Shown here one piece after another: positions 53,650 through 64,000 of a DNA stretch of 64,000 nt. Source of the stretch: Atopsyche davidsoni (taxonomy: Eukaryota > Arthropoda > Insecta > Trichoptera > Hydrobiosidae); contig JAILWY010000015.1 in the NCBI GenBank assembly GCA_022113835.1, forward strand, positions 5,652,001 through 5,716,000, given 5' to 3'. Within the stretch, counting starts at the first letter, position 1, and the number at the start of each line of letters is the position of its first letter. Made by a program: the position numbers and the translations under genes. The notes below the pieces were generated by a model that had not been told where the DNA came from, searched no databases, and saw nothing but the letters and a program-made list of their open reading frames with translations.

Positions 53650-53873
53650 ATGCACCGCACAGCTGCAGTTCTAAGGTCAGGTCGTATCGGCCAGAGTGTA
53701 CATAAGCCGCGGGGAGAGTCAAAAAAGCCACAGTGGCAGCTCGTCGCCGCGCCAGTTCAGCGCGAGCCTTCGGAGGGAAACGGGACGCCGGCACGGCCGC
53801 CTCTGAACAGAGAGAGACTTCGCGTGTCGGGCTCAGTCTAGTCTCGAGGGTCGGTCCACGTGGACACTGAAAG
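53650..53873 (+). promoter_or_regulatory. GC-rich promoter region and 5'UTR of lipase D
   Basis: About 220 bp of CpG-rich sequence ends at the start ATG. An initiator-like GCTCAGTCTAG at about 53831-53841 would put the start site about 40 bp before the ATG. There is no clear TATA box. The open frames in this block (both strands) lack homology. Confidence 0.4.
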
Positions 53874-55884
53874 ATGGAGGGTGTTGCGTTTCTGGTGGTG
53901 GTTTTAGTTGATATCTGCATAGGTGCTGGAGTGAGAGTGCACGATGAGGCTAGGATGAGGGTGGTGAGTTTTTTTTTTTTTTTTTTTCTTTTTTTTAAAT
54001 TCTATAATAACAAACCTCAAAGCATGATAATAATCATACGCGAATGCAATAATAATAAATAAATATACGGATATATTAGAAGGCATTCTTCTGTTAATCG
54101 AAAGTGGTAAATATAATCATAGTTACTAATGTGTCAATGAAACATAAATCGATCCAACGAAAGTGTTTATTAAATAATAACATACGTCATGAAGACAGTG
54201 ATATGTAAATATTTCATACACACGTTTTTGAGGGTGAGTTTACACACCCTTACATGTCCTGAAAAAGTAGAACTGTACAATATACACTAAATATAAAAAT
54301 AACCAGAAGAAAAGGACGTGACTTATATTTTACTTTGTACAGATTGAACACAAGACTTTTATAACTTTTCAAAAGTACCAGATTTTTTTTCATTACTTTA
54401 CGTTCCCTTAAATATATGTTTTGTTTTGTTCTTTTCGTCTTGTCTTTAATCAACCAGAATTAATCAGAGTCCAAGAGCGTATTTATTAATACTGCCATAT
54501 TTAATATTAGTGTCAGTGTTTGGTTTATTTGTCAACAGTCAAAATCAAACCGTTGCCGCCATACAGCTGTTGATTAAATTTAATATAATCAAAGTGACTT
54601 CGTTCGCCTAAAATTTATATTCATCCAGAATATTGTGACGGAAAAAGTTGACATTATAAAAAAAACAAAAAAAAGTCATAACGACTTACAACGCTATAGA
54701 TAAAATAACGATTTAATATATTAAGCAATTTTCAATAATATATAAATCGGATATACGAAGATTAGTTCAAGTTATGATCGAGATAACTGGTGATAATAAC
54801 TTGAATAATAAGTATGATATTTACAATCAAAACATAAAACAGTGTCACATCATTTAAATATCGATTCCATGAGTCACGAACGCGGTCGGTTTTTTTTTAT
54901 TAAACGCATATTTTCTTTTACTAAAACTACGCAAACCTACTTACAAGCATTTCGAAATATATACAAAGTGCAAATGCTCTAAATTTTGTCGTATGTTTGA
55001 GGAAATAAGTGAAACTCTTATTTTTTTTATATGCTTTTACTTAAGGCTGAATAAGAAGTCCGTCTGGGAAAGAGAAACGGGAAAATAATACAGCATTCTC
55101 GATGTGACACTCTAAAACGATAAACCAGACTAAACAATATATAAAAAATCACAAAGCAGTAGCTTGTTTTATTGACAACAGAGACATGTATTTATAGTTT
55201 CAAGACAATAAAAAAAATACAACTTCGACACAAGAAAAATCACAGCCTGGCATGGAAATCCTTTCAGCGTTTGTGGCTCTATAATTAAACAAGATTTTTA
55301 ATATTTATATGCAAGTATGTAACATATAAACCACTCGGTACTGCGTCGGTAAAAATAAGAAGTCGACATTGAACTGCACTAATTGAGATCTAAAAATAAT
55401 ACCATTTACACGTTCAATTCATGCGTGTAATACAATATGCGCTTACCGATAAAATTTAAATATCCGCCGAGTTTAATTACTCGAATCTCGCAACGCCTCG
55501 ATCTACACACGGGTCAAGTCCCCCGCTCGCGCAACCTCACCGGGAGACATGCAAACTCGGATAATCTGAACGGGGACCCACCCACAAACACACTGCTCCG
55601 TGAGAAAAGGAGGCCGCAAAGAAACAAGACAATTTACAGCAGTCAGGAGCAACTGTAAACTACTTAGATAACAATGGCGTGCATTGAGTCCAAGATCAAG
55701 ACAAGCAGAACAAATTACTTATTTTATGTTAAATATCGCCACGAGTGTATATTTCGCCCTTAGTGTTACGTGTTTAAATATGTTTTAGGGCAAGCAATGA
55801 GTTTGTTGGTTGTCACGTAGGCAGGTACACCAACATCATTCGCTTTAGATACATGGAAAACAATTTTAAAAAAATTGAATCTAA

Positions 55885-55960
55885 AAAAAAATCGGATTCG
55901 AACCAAGAGTCCTAGCACAGTAGGCAAGGCTCAAGCTCAACGGCACGAGCGTTTACATAA
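55885..55960 (-). repeat. tRNA-derived SINE-like sequence
   Basis: The minus strand carries the B-box-like GGTTCGAATCCGAT with an upstream GCTCGTGCCGTTGAGC. A second similar + strand piece lies at 56045-56100 (CCTCGTAGACGAGTAGTTC then GGGCTCGAGTCC). Confidence 0.4.
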
Positions 55961-56189
55961 TAACCCGCCGTAAGCACAAAAAAAAAGCCTCCGTAACTTA
56001 TCGAGAACAGTACTTGCTGATCTAGGCTAATATCGCCACGTCTGATAGCCTCGTAGACGAGTAGTTCTATATGACCGTGGCTTCCTAGGGCTCGAGTCCT
56101 TGAAATGGAATTCCACCTTCAGAGGAAAAGTTAACTGCGGCGAGTTTTCTGATAACCTGATATATTTACAACAGCAAAAAAATGACATA

Positions 56190-56808
56190 TGTCATTGTGT
56201 GAACACGATTGTAAGATACAATATTTCGAGAATCCCAAACGCAAAAAAATGTGGCTTTCACCTGGCGAAGCATCAACATCGACGGCACGGGCAAACCGTT
56301 TCGGAATGAAGACAACGCTCTGCGTTTTGTGGGACCAGAGAGGAATCGTGTACTATGAGATGCCGACAACAACTGATAAAATTTAAACATGCATTGATAG
56401 AAAAACGGCCAGAAAGGGACACGAATGATATTGCAGCACAACGCTCCGTGCCATCGCCCTTACATCGTCCAGGATACCATCAAAACGCTGAAATGGGATC
56501 TGCTATCGCACCCGCCGTATTCACCAGACTTGACCCCCTTCCGATTATCACTTGTTCCGGTCGATGGCGCATGGCTTGGCTGGACTACACTTGGCCAATT
56601 TCGAAGAAGTAGAAAATTGGTCGGATGAATGGTTTCAGTCCTAAGACGCGTCGTTGTATCGTCACGGTATTCATGTATTGCCAAAAAGATGGCAAAAATG
56701 CGTAGCTAACGAGGGACGATACTTTGAATAAACCATTTCATCTATTTCTCTTGAAATTTTTCATTTTTTTATTTATCAAAAAGACCTAAAATTTAGTTGC
56801 GCACCTAA
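56190..56808 (+). pseudogene. mariner transposase relic
   Basis: The translation in shifting frames gives MWLSPGEASTST, CVLWDQRGIVYYEM, ALIEKRPERD, HPPYSPDLTP, DYHLFRSMAHGLA, FEEVENWSDEWF and WQKCVANEGRYFE. These are in the order of a mariner-type transposase C-terminal two thirds. The second catalytic Asp position reads LQHNAPCH and so appears lost. Several stops and frameshifts are present. The likely 3' inverted terminus is the complement of 56790-56808 (TTAGGTGCGCAACTAAATT). It lies in intron 1 of lipase D. Confidence 0.85.
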
Positions 56809-56926
56809 CACAATTTGATATTGCTCATGAAATGATAAATTACTTCACTGGGCTATATGCTGAAAGTATTGTATGTGATCATAGTATACAAATAATAACA
56901 CAGGATAGATTTGCGAAATATCCCTT

Positions 56927-56995
56927 AAATCCCACCGGTGTCGTGAAAAACATTTTCTAGGATGTATCTCGTCGTTATATGTGTGAATCGATTAC
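56927..56995. repeat. SINE-like fragment
   Basis: AAATCCCACCGGTGTCG followed by ATCTCGTCGTTATATGTGTG is the counterpart of 4190-4260. Confidence 0.45.
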
Positions 56996-56999
56996 TTAA

Positions 57000-58360
57000 A
57001 ACATTGTATACACCAAAAACTCGTATGGGTAAAAAAAAGAAGGGGGATAGATAATATCAGCAATAAAACTATTTTAATTATCATTATCGCGAATGTCCAT
57101 AACGATAAAGCTGTAGCCTTCAATATCAAAAACACAACAAAAGAAAAACAAGTGATAAAAACTTCAGGCTGACTTCGAGTGGGTCGTGTTGGATTTTCCT
57201 TTGAAAATAAATATTTAACAAATAATTTATAAAATAAACTTGACACTCGGTTTGATCCCGAAGCCCTAACAATGCAGTGAATAATATTGGGGCTTTTGTC
57301 GGGTGTCCCTGGCGTTTTCAGATTAATTGTGTACTTTTTACTAGGGTTTTTTTTCCACTGCTTGCGTAAATATTATAGTTTTTTTTTGCTATTTCATACG
57401 TGTGGACCTCTGCTGATTTCGGTTGTCGCGGATAAATTTGATAAATTATATATTTAACTAATAAATAAATATAAAGGCGTGACGTGAGAAAATAATAAAG
57501 TACTAAAATTAAAAATTTACCGACGTTTCACAAACAGGTAATAAATTAACTTATCATTTTTGGCAAAGTCAATTAGTTTTTTAAAAAAGTGTATCAATGA
57601 CAAAAACTGCCAATAATGAGATTTGCATTTAACTATTTATAGGAATTATATTTTTTATTTAAAGTCGATAAACGATTGGTATAACTGTTTTATTGTATTC
57701 GGTATGTATTTTTTCAAATTGTTCCCGAAAAGTATTGGTTTAATTTATGTTTAATTTATTTTTTTAAATTTAAATAATTTTAACCCTATAAAGCAAATAT
57801 TGCACATTTTAATACAAAAAAATATTGTATAAATATATTTTTAATATATTCTGGTATTAACCAAAATGACCTTGCCAAGAAAATCAAATCTTCTCGTAAC
57901 ACCAGTTAGTACGAATGATATATTTTTTAAACTTTACGAAATTAAAAGTTTTACGGTAACAGAATGATTTAATAATCTTCATTCACCGTAATAACTTCTG
58001 AAAGGCGTTTGTTGTAAATATGGATCAATACAAATTAAATCAGTGCTTTGTGGATAAACACAGGTGTTTAGTACCAATTCATATGACATTGCTAAGTTCA
58101 GAAATATTTGGATAATTTTTTTAACATAGTTGTACTGCGCCTAATTTTAGAGCTAAGCCGTGCTTATTTTTATTTTTTTTAGGTACACATGTTTAAGTTA
58201 TTTGATTATGTAAATACAGCACATATTCCAGTTATCAAATAAAATATAAAAAAGCAGTTCAATTTAATGCTCGCTGGTACAAGCCACAGGTGAGCCGAGG
58301 CCATTAGGGTGTATAATTTCTTAGTATGTTATTTAATTAATTTATCACTTACAACAAAAT
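57000..58360. other. Lipase D intron 1 sequence, nothing recognised
   Basis: AT-rich with no exon-like or repeat signal I can support. Confidence 0.4.

Positions 58361-58365
<5 letters not shown>

Positions 58366-58419
<54 letters not shown>
58366..58419. repeat. (AT)n microsatellite
   Basis: About 27 AT units. Confidence 0.95.
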
Positions 58420-58420
<1 letters not shown>

Positions 58421-58604
58421 CAATTTAATAGATTTTTCATCTACACTACATAATAAAAGCACGTTTAGAAAAACAACATAGTATTCTATTGCCCGCATCC
58501 GCATTGTCATTAATTTTATTAGACTTGCAGATCTCAATTTGTGAACACTGAAATTTCCGTATTTTAATTTAAATATTATTATTTTCCAAAAAAATGTACA
58601 GCAT

Positions 58605-58665
58605 ATTGCCAGCTCAGTGGTAAAGACCTTTGATTCTTGATCGAGAGTTCACCAGTTCACAAAAT
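58605..58665 (+). repeat. tRNA-derived SINE-like sequence
   Basis: CCAGCTCAGTGGTAAAGACC (A-box type) and GATCGAGAGTTCACCAGTTC (B-box region) have tRNA-like spacing, without an acceptor stem. Confidence 0.4.
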
Positions 58666-60017
58666 GCAATTTAGCAGTCATTACGGTCACAATGTGTTAA
58701 AATAAAAGCCTTTGCATTCAACTAAACTGTTTGCAGCCAAGACAATTGTATTATTTTAAATAGCCTGATACAAAAAACCTAGTGTAGTGAAAAACTTTAA
58801 CTAGATAATGTGCAATGCAAATCTCAATACATGTCTCTAATTATTAAATACCATATAATAAAATTTTAATGCATCATATAATAAATTCTGTCTATCGGGG
58901 TTTTATTTATCCTGTTATAATAAGCATCAAGTATACATTAATAAATTTACTTAAGAATAACACAGCATTTAATGAAGTTTTTTTTTTATATGAATCGTAA
59001 AATATGGAATCATTGAAAGGAAAAAATATGAAATCCTTCTAAACTTTTTTTGTAACTTTTCCGTCATATTTGATTGACATCATACACATATATATTATGT
59101 ATAAATCTAAATTCTAATAGTTACCACTTAATAAAAATAAAAAAGCATTGATTTATTAATAAGTCTCCATCATGCATTAAATGCACTCAGTATAATTATT
59201 TCATTAAATATTTAATATTAAAAGATATTTAGAAAAGAAAAAATGAACTAGGAAACATTTTATGCAAACGAATTAATTGATTGATTTAGTTTTTATATAA
59301 TTTAACAGTACTTATTATATCGTAGTACGAATATGAATAATATAAAATTTACAAATATATTATGAAAATATTAAAAATCAAACCACGCTATCGTTTCAAT
59401 GTCTGGAACGACATTACTTACTGTAAAAACATTTTTATGAAATACATTTAATTTGTATCAATCTGCGTGTATTGATAACCCGAATACCGTGCACTTTGAT
59501 ATCTCTCAAAACACCTATAAGATAGTTATCTAAATAAAATTTAAAAAATTCCTAACTTATATACGGACGACGTGATAAATTTTCATACGCAAGTAATAAC
59601 ACTGCTTGAGGTTGCCTATCTAGGATGCTGACAAAAAGAGAAAAAACACTAAAAATATTTTTTTTTATACACGTAGAGTAAAAAAATACCCATAGACCGT
59701 AATTATTGTTTTTTTTTATACAATCTGATTGCGTAATATATAAATATTTCTAAATCATGAAAGCACCAATGTCGAGGACGCGTCGGGGACGTGCCTGTCC
59801 GTCGGTCCGTGCCCCTGAGGTCACGCACTATTATATGGTAAAATAATATAAGAATCACTAATTATGCGCTCTATTACTTCTGCCAACGAAATAACGCCAT
59901 TTCGTAACGCAGGCGTGAGCGTTTGTGGCGTTAGAACGACCGCCACAAAAAATACACTAAAAGCCCTCGGCTGGATTGTTTGGCTGTTGATTCATATTCT
60001 ACCCTGATGCATTAGAT

Positions 60018-60426
60018 CAGTGGCTCTCAAACTCTTTTGGCCCACGGACCCCCTTTCATAGTCAAAACTTGCCTACGCCCCCTGGGTGAAAAACTACATA
60101 AATTCATATTATAGACTAGTTGGTGCAAGTATCGACTCTATTAACCTGCCTGACTCACCGCGATGCCTGTTATTACTTGTATTTTATGCACCTGTCTATA
60201 TTTATATTTTACTTAGGACGTAAAAATCGCTAATAATTTATTAATTGTTATTTATTTTAACTTCCATAAATAAAAATGTGTCACAATTTTCTTATTTTAT
60301 ATTAAACCTTGCGCGGACCCCGTGACGTTATTCAGGGACCCCCAAATCGATTTTAATTTTCTAAGGACCCCCTGAATGATCCCAGGGACCCCCTGGGGTC
60401 CGTATGGACCACTTTGAGAAGCACTG
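60018..60426. mobile_element. hAT-type MITE, 409 bp, with 8-bp target duplication
   Basis: The left end CAGTGGCTCTCAAACTCTTT and the right end (complement) CAGTGCTTCTCAAAGTGG are hAT-style inverted repeats. The flanking octamers CATTAGAT (60010-60017) and AATTAGAT (60427-60434) match at 7 of 8 positions, as expected for hAT target duplications. GGACCCCC recurs at both subterminal regions. There is no coding capacity. It lies in intron 1 of lipase D, 160 bp before exon 2. Confidence 0.8.
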
Positions 60427-60802
60427 AATTAGATAATAATAATAAAAAATCATGCTGCATAATCTGGATCCAAGAGTGAGTGATGCGAAGAGTGCTGGCC
60501 GTGAAATTAAGCAGGAGGTTCCTAAAGTTGTGTTGAATGTATGTTTTCTCTAAGGAGTGTCAGGTCGCTGCAGCGAAGGTCTGTTGCAGCCGGAGCTGGT
60601 GGCGGCGGGCGGGCGGTACCTGGCGGAGCAGCACGCGGCCGTGACGCGCGACGGCTACGTGCTGCAGCTGCAGCGCGTGCTGGCGCGCCGGGGTGCAGCA
60701 ACACGCCGCCCAGCCGTGCTGCTGGTGCACGGCATCATCAACAGCTCCGAGGACTGGGTGCGCATGGGGCCCGGCCGCAGCCTGGGTAACCAGCCCCGAC
60801 GG

Positions 60803-60836
60803 ACCTGACCTGACCTGACATGACCTGACCTAACCT
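60803..60836 (+). repeat. Short (TGACC)n-like tandem repeat
   Basis: About six imperfect CTGAC/CCTAAC pentamers just after exon 2 of lipase D. A similar CCTAACCTAACC stretch precedes exon 8 of lipase A near 15438. Confidence 0.7.
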
Positions 60837-61917
60837 ACACACTGACCCCGCGGCCTATATACTTTTATAATTATGCGATATTTCATCGAAAACCCCTATT
60901 CAGACAAACCTGTAGATAAAAACAATTTGATGAAAATTTATAGAACATACGTGAATACTTGCTGATTATTTGTGAATATTTGCTGTTGGTTTTGGGAAAC
61001 TGATCGACCCCGCGATAGAAGAGCTAGCGTTCCAATGAGCCGTTCATGACGGTGGGGCAATTGATTGTGGATTGTTACTTGCAGCCTTTTTGCTGGTGGA
61101 CGCGGGGTACGACGTGTGGCTGGGAAACCTCAGGGGGAACACCTACACGTCCCACATCGAAATGAAGCGCAACGAGACAGCATTTTGGCAATTCAGGTAT
61201 TGTCTGTGGACTATAAATTTAGCTTGGATCTTCAATTAGTAATCCAAACCATCACGTGGCACTGAATCAACTGTTGACCACAATTTTTTTGTGATTTTAA
61301 CAAACTAAACCAAAATGTCATACGTGATATTAAAATATATTTAAAGCTATCAAATCAATTTTATTTAAAAATTCAAACTGTTTGACTTCATTGCACATCA
61401 TTTATTATTTATGGGGAAGTGTATATATTTAAAATGTATCCTACTTTGTATCAAGCGTTAAATTATTATAAAAATTCCAATAAATGTATGTTATGTATAT
61501 ATAGATCATTTTGTAAATGTATGCACATTTACAAAATAACAATTTACTACTTAAATGAAAAAATTCCAATATGATGGGAATAATAAAAAATCCAATCTTT
61601 GGGATAGAAACGTGTGATCCCAAAATAACCAGTCGGTCCAAATTCCAGTTTTGACGAGCACGGAATCTATGACATCCCAGCCATGATAGAGCTCGTGCTC
61701 GATAAGACCGGGGAGGAAGAGCTGCACTACGTGGGGTTCTCCATGGGGACCTCCAGCTACCTGGTCATGTGCAACTACCGCCCCGACCTGGCCTCCCGGA
61801 TCGTCTCCTTCACAGCACTCGCACCCATTGCCAGCATCGACGAGAGGAATAGGCCACTGTTTGGTTTAGGGCTCAGGATCGGCCTGGGGGTGCGTCCCAT
61901 AATAAATATTGCTTAAC

Positions 61918-61986
61918 ATCCACGTTGGCCAGCGGTTAGTATTCTTGCTGGCCAAGTGATGACATAACCATCAGGCACCGGGTAAA
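61918..61986 (+). repeat. tRNA-derived SINE-like fragment
   Basis: CACGTTGGCCAGCGGTTAGT then ATTCTTGCTGGCCAAG resembles the SINE heads at 6104 and 49534. It lies in intron 4 of lipase D. Confidence 0.35.
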
Positions 61987-64000
61987 ATAAATAAAACATT
62001 AAATTGTTTCTATAAAAATAGGAATCGTCTCCAGGTTGAAAAGGAAGGATACCCAATACAGGTTTTTCAGAGATTTTCTTGTATACGTATTTGTGTGATT
62101 GCTTGAAGCTGCCTAATCACCTGCTTCTTCTTTAACGACCTCAATCACACAATAGTAAGGCTACAGACAAATCTAACATGACTAGAGAGTTTAGATATCT
62201 CTCATATATTTTTTTAAATCATCCATGATACAATACATGCTTAGATTAACACCATAATTATATTTAAAATCATATAAGTATCTCAGTTCTAATATTATTA
62301 TAAATTATTTATAATGAAATCTTTGAAAGCATTTTTAATAATTTATAAACAAAAATGAAAATATTTTCTAGTATTAATTATAGAAATAAGGCAAAGATTA
62401 TATCAATGCGATATGCATTTCAGAATATTCTACGAATCCTCAACCAGGATCCGGTGGCAATAGACGAGTTCACGCAGCGACTCCTCGCTTCGTTCTTATG
62501 CAACGGACCACAAGACTTTGACATTTGCTACAGATCCTTTTTTCCCTTTATCGGTGATGATTACGAGCAAGTCGACTGGGTATGATGCAACAACCTTATT
62601 GAATAAAAAAAATCATATACAATATTAAACAAACTAAAATTTTTAGCCAAAATCAGCTGCCATTTTCGCGAGACTACAGCCGGCTTCGGTCAAGCAAATC
62701 ACTCATTTTGCACAGATGTGCGTTACAGGTAACAATAGCAATGTATTACATTAAGTAAATTTTTTAATATTTCCAAACAGACCGGCCATTGGTGCGATTG
62801 AATCAGTAACTGCCATCTATGGTGGAATATGATAACAGATTTCGCATCCAGCGTACAAACTTTGCGTGCGTAATATATTTATTAAATTATGCATATTTTA
62901 TTTGCTCGGGACACTACCTCGGCAATGCACAGTGGAATAAATTTTAATAAAAAACAGAAATGAACTGCCTACTTACTGTTACAATAATTAATATGCATGA
63001 ATAAATAATGCACCCAGTGGAAGACAATGTAGAGTCTATAATTTTATTATTTACTTTATAATAACAGATACTTTATAAACTGTGACGTTGGCAAAATTTC
63101 TATTAACACAATACTAAATACATATCATTTTTGTCTTCATAAGTTAGAGGATAGATTAGAGATAATCTTTTGAGTGGACTAGGACAAAGGATTCGAGAAG
63201 TATAACCCAAAAGTGGCTTATCGAATTATCGAATCGAATCGAATCTAGCCAAAAAAGGCTTTTGGCCTCTAGAATAATGGGTGAGATCTTATCATTGTGA
63301 TAAGAGTCATTTCCCTCTATCTAATGCAACATTATTTCGAATTGCAAAATTATAAATTAAATTAAAGTCATAAAGTTAATCACAGTAAAAATTTGCCACA
63401 TACTAGTACTTAATATTACATTAGTACTTAATATTCTGAAATATTTGCTTTGTAAACAGGAAAAAATAAAAAAATAATAATATATTGTTATACGATAAGG
63501 AAAATTATTAAATAAATAAAGCCATGGACAAATTACCTTATTAGATAAGCAAAACAATATTTGCCAGTCAGGCACACACAAAGTTAATTTCAATCAATAT
63601 TTTAAAAAATAATTTATTGAAAAGCTGAATTTTTTCTGTTGAACAATAATTCTGATTTATCTGACCTAATAATCTAACAACCCTTTGAAAAAAGTGCAAC
63701 CCCCCCCCCCTCGGTGAAGGGGAAGAATAATAATTCACAATAGGATAATTTCTGTTATTGTTAATTTAATTTCAGGTAATATAGCCAAGTACGACTGGGG
63801 ATCACGGGGGTAATATGAAAAAGTACGGAAAAATCTCTCCTCCACTCTATAACGTTAGTGCAAACATTGCGCCTACAGCACTCTTCTATGGAAAACATGA
63901 CTATTTATCTTCTCCGAGAGTATGTATTACATCTTGTTTACACACAGTATCATATTTACTTGTAGCATGCTATACATTTCTGCATAACACGTGCAAATAT

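Larger units (their letters stand above)
53874..63919 (+). pseudogene. Lipase D: acid lipase paralog, frameshifted in exon 7, 3' end beyond window
   Basis: Exons: 53874-53963, 60590-60785, 61085-61196, 61649-61889, 62424-62579, 62647-62728, 63776-63919; exon 8 is outside the window. Exons 1-6 are intact. They include the leader (VAFLVVVLVDICIGAGV), VHGIIN, GYDVWLGNLRGN, nucleophile GFSMG (Ser164) and C239/C248. Exon 7 is 144 nt where every paralog has 143: an extra G in the run at 63806-63810 gives a TAA at 63811-63813 after residue 304. That removes the FYGKHD aspartate and the exon-8 histidine. Past the run the other frame continues unharmed to the family donor (AGA|GTATGT). The lesion is therefore single and recent, or a homopolymer sequencing error. 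If real, the gene is dead. Intron 1 (6.6 kb) holds a mariner relic and an hAT-type MITE. Confidence 0.85.

Noticed and set aside
60803..60836. Telomere-like or CRISPR-like repeat
   Set aside because: Just a short imperfect pentamer run; no spacers and no extended array.
63700..63710. C homopolymer upstream of lipase D exon 7 as a functional site
   Set aside because: It lies 65 bp before the acceptor and the normal polypyrimidine tract is present nearer; most likely simple sequence.

Overview
This is a eukaryotic nuclear window, almost certainly from an insect. It is AT-rich, has GT/AG introns from about 70 bp to 8 kb, and is littered with decayed insect-type transposons (Tc1/mariner, hAT-like, pogo/Tigger-like, a LINE, a Penelope-like element, Helitron-like pieces and tRNA-derived SINEs). 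I cannot fix the insect order from sequence alone. There is no prokaryotic operon, CRISPR array or rRNA.

The real coding content is a head-to-tail array of secreted acid lipases (lipase 3 / gastric-lysosomal acid lipase family, alpha/beta-hydrolases), all on the + strand. Lipase A spans 7143-15681 (414 aa), lipase B 26770-38995 (422 aa), lipase C 44936-50196 (406 aa), and lipase D 53874 to beyond exon 7 (last exon outside the window). An isolated fifth terminal exon sits at 18225-18470. I rebuilt each gene exon by exon. All share an eight-exon plan with the same splice phases (0,1,2,0,0,1,0) and near-identical exon lengths: exon 3 is always 112 nt, exon 6 always 82 nt, and exon 7 is 143 nt except in D. 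Exon 1 carries only the signal peptide, and exon 2 the HG oxyanion motif. Exon 4 carries the serine nucleophile, exon 5 a conserved cysteine pair, exon 7 the catalytic Asp and exon 8 the catalytic His. The exons are GC- and CpG-rich islands in AT-rich surroundings.

The copies differ in telling ways. A and B look intact. C has a GxSxA nucleophile elbow instead of GxSxG, and its stop codon lies inside a degenerate minisatellite. D has a one-base insertion in a G run in exon 7 that stops the frame before the catalytic Asp. The orphan exon is either an alternative 3' end of lipase A or the relic of a lost copy. This is a typical birth-and-death tandem family.

Other layout: 1-345 pogo/Tigger-like relic; 578-958 LINE tail; 1083-1225 GC-rich island; 6.6 kb and 9.7-10.6 kb Penelope-like sequence (the second in intron 1 of A); 15.9-26.5 kb mostly unannotatable AT-rich DNA with repeats and the orphan exon; 26.8-35.1 kb the 8.25-kb first intron of B; 39-44.2 kb AT-rich DNA ending in a nest of (AT)n tracts, three copies of one repeat unit and a roughly 1-kb TIR element; 46.7-47.3 kb an internally deleted mariner in intron 1 of C; 54-60.6 kb intron 1 of D with a second mariner relic and an hAT-type MITE with target duplication.
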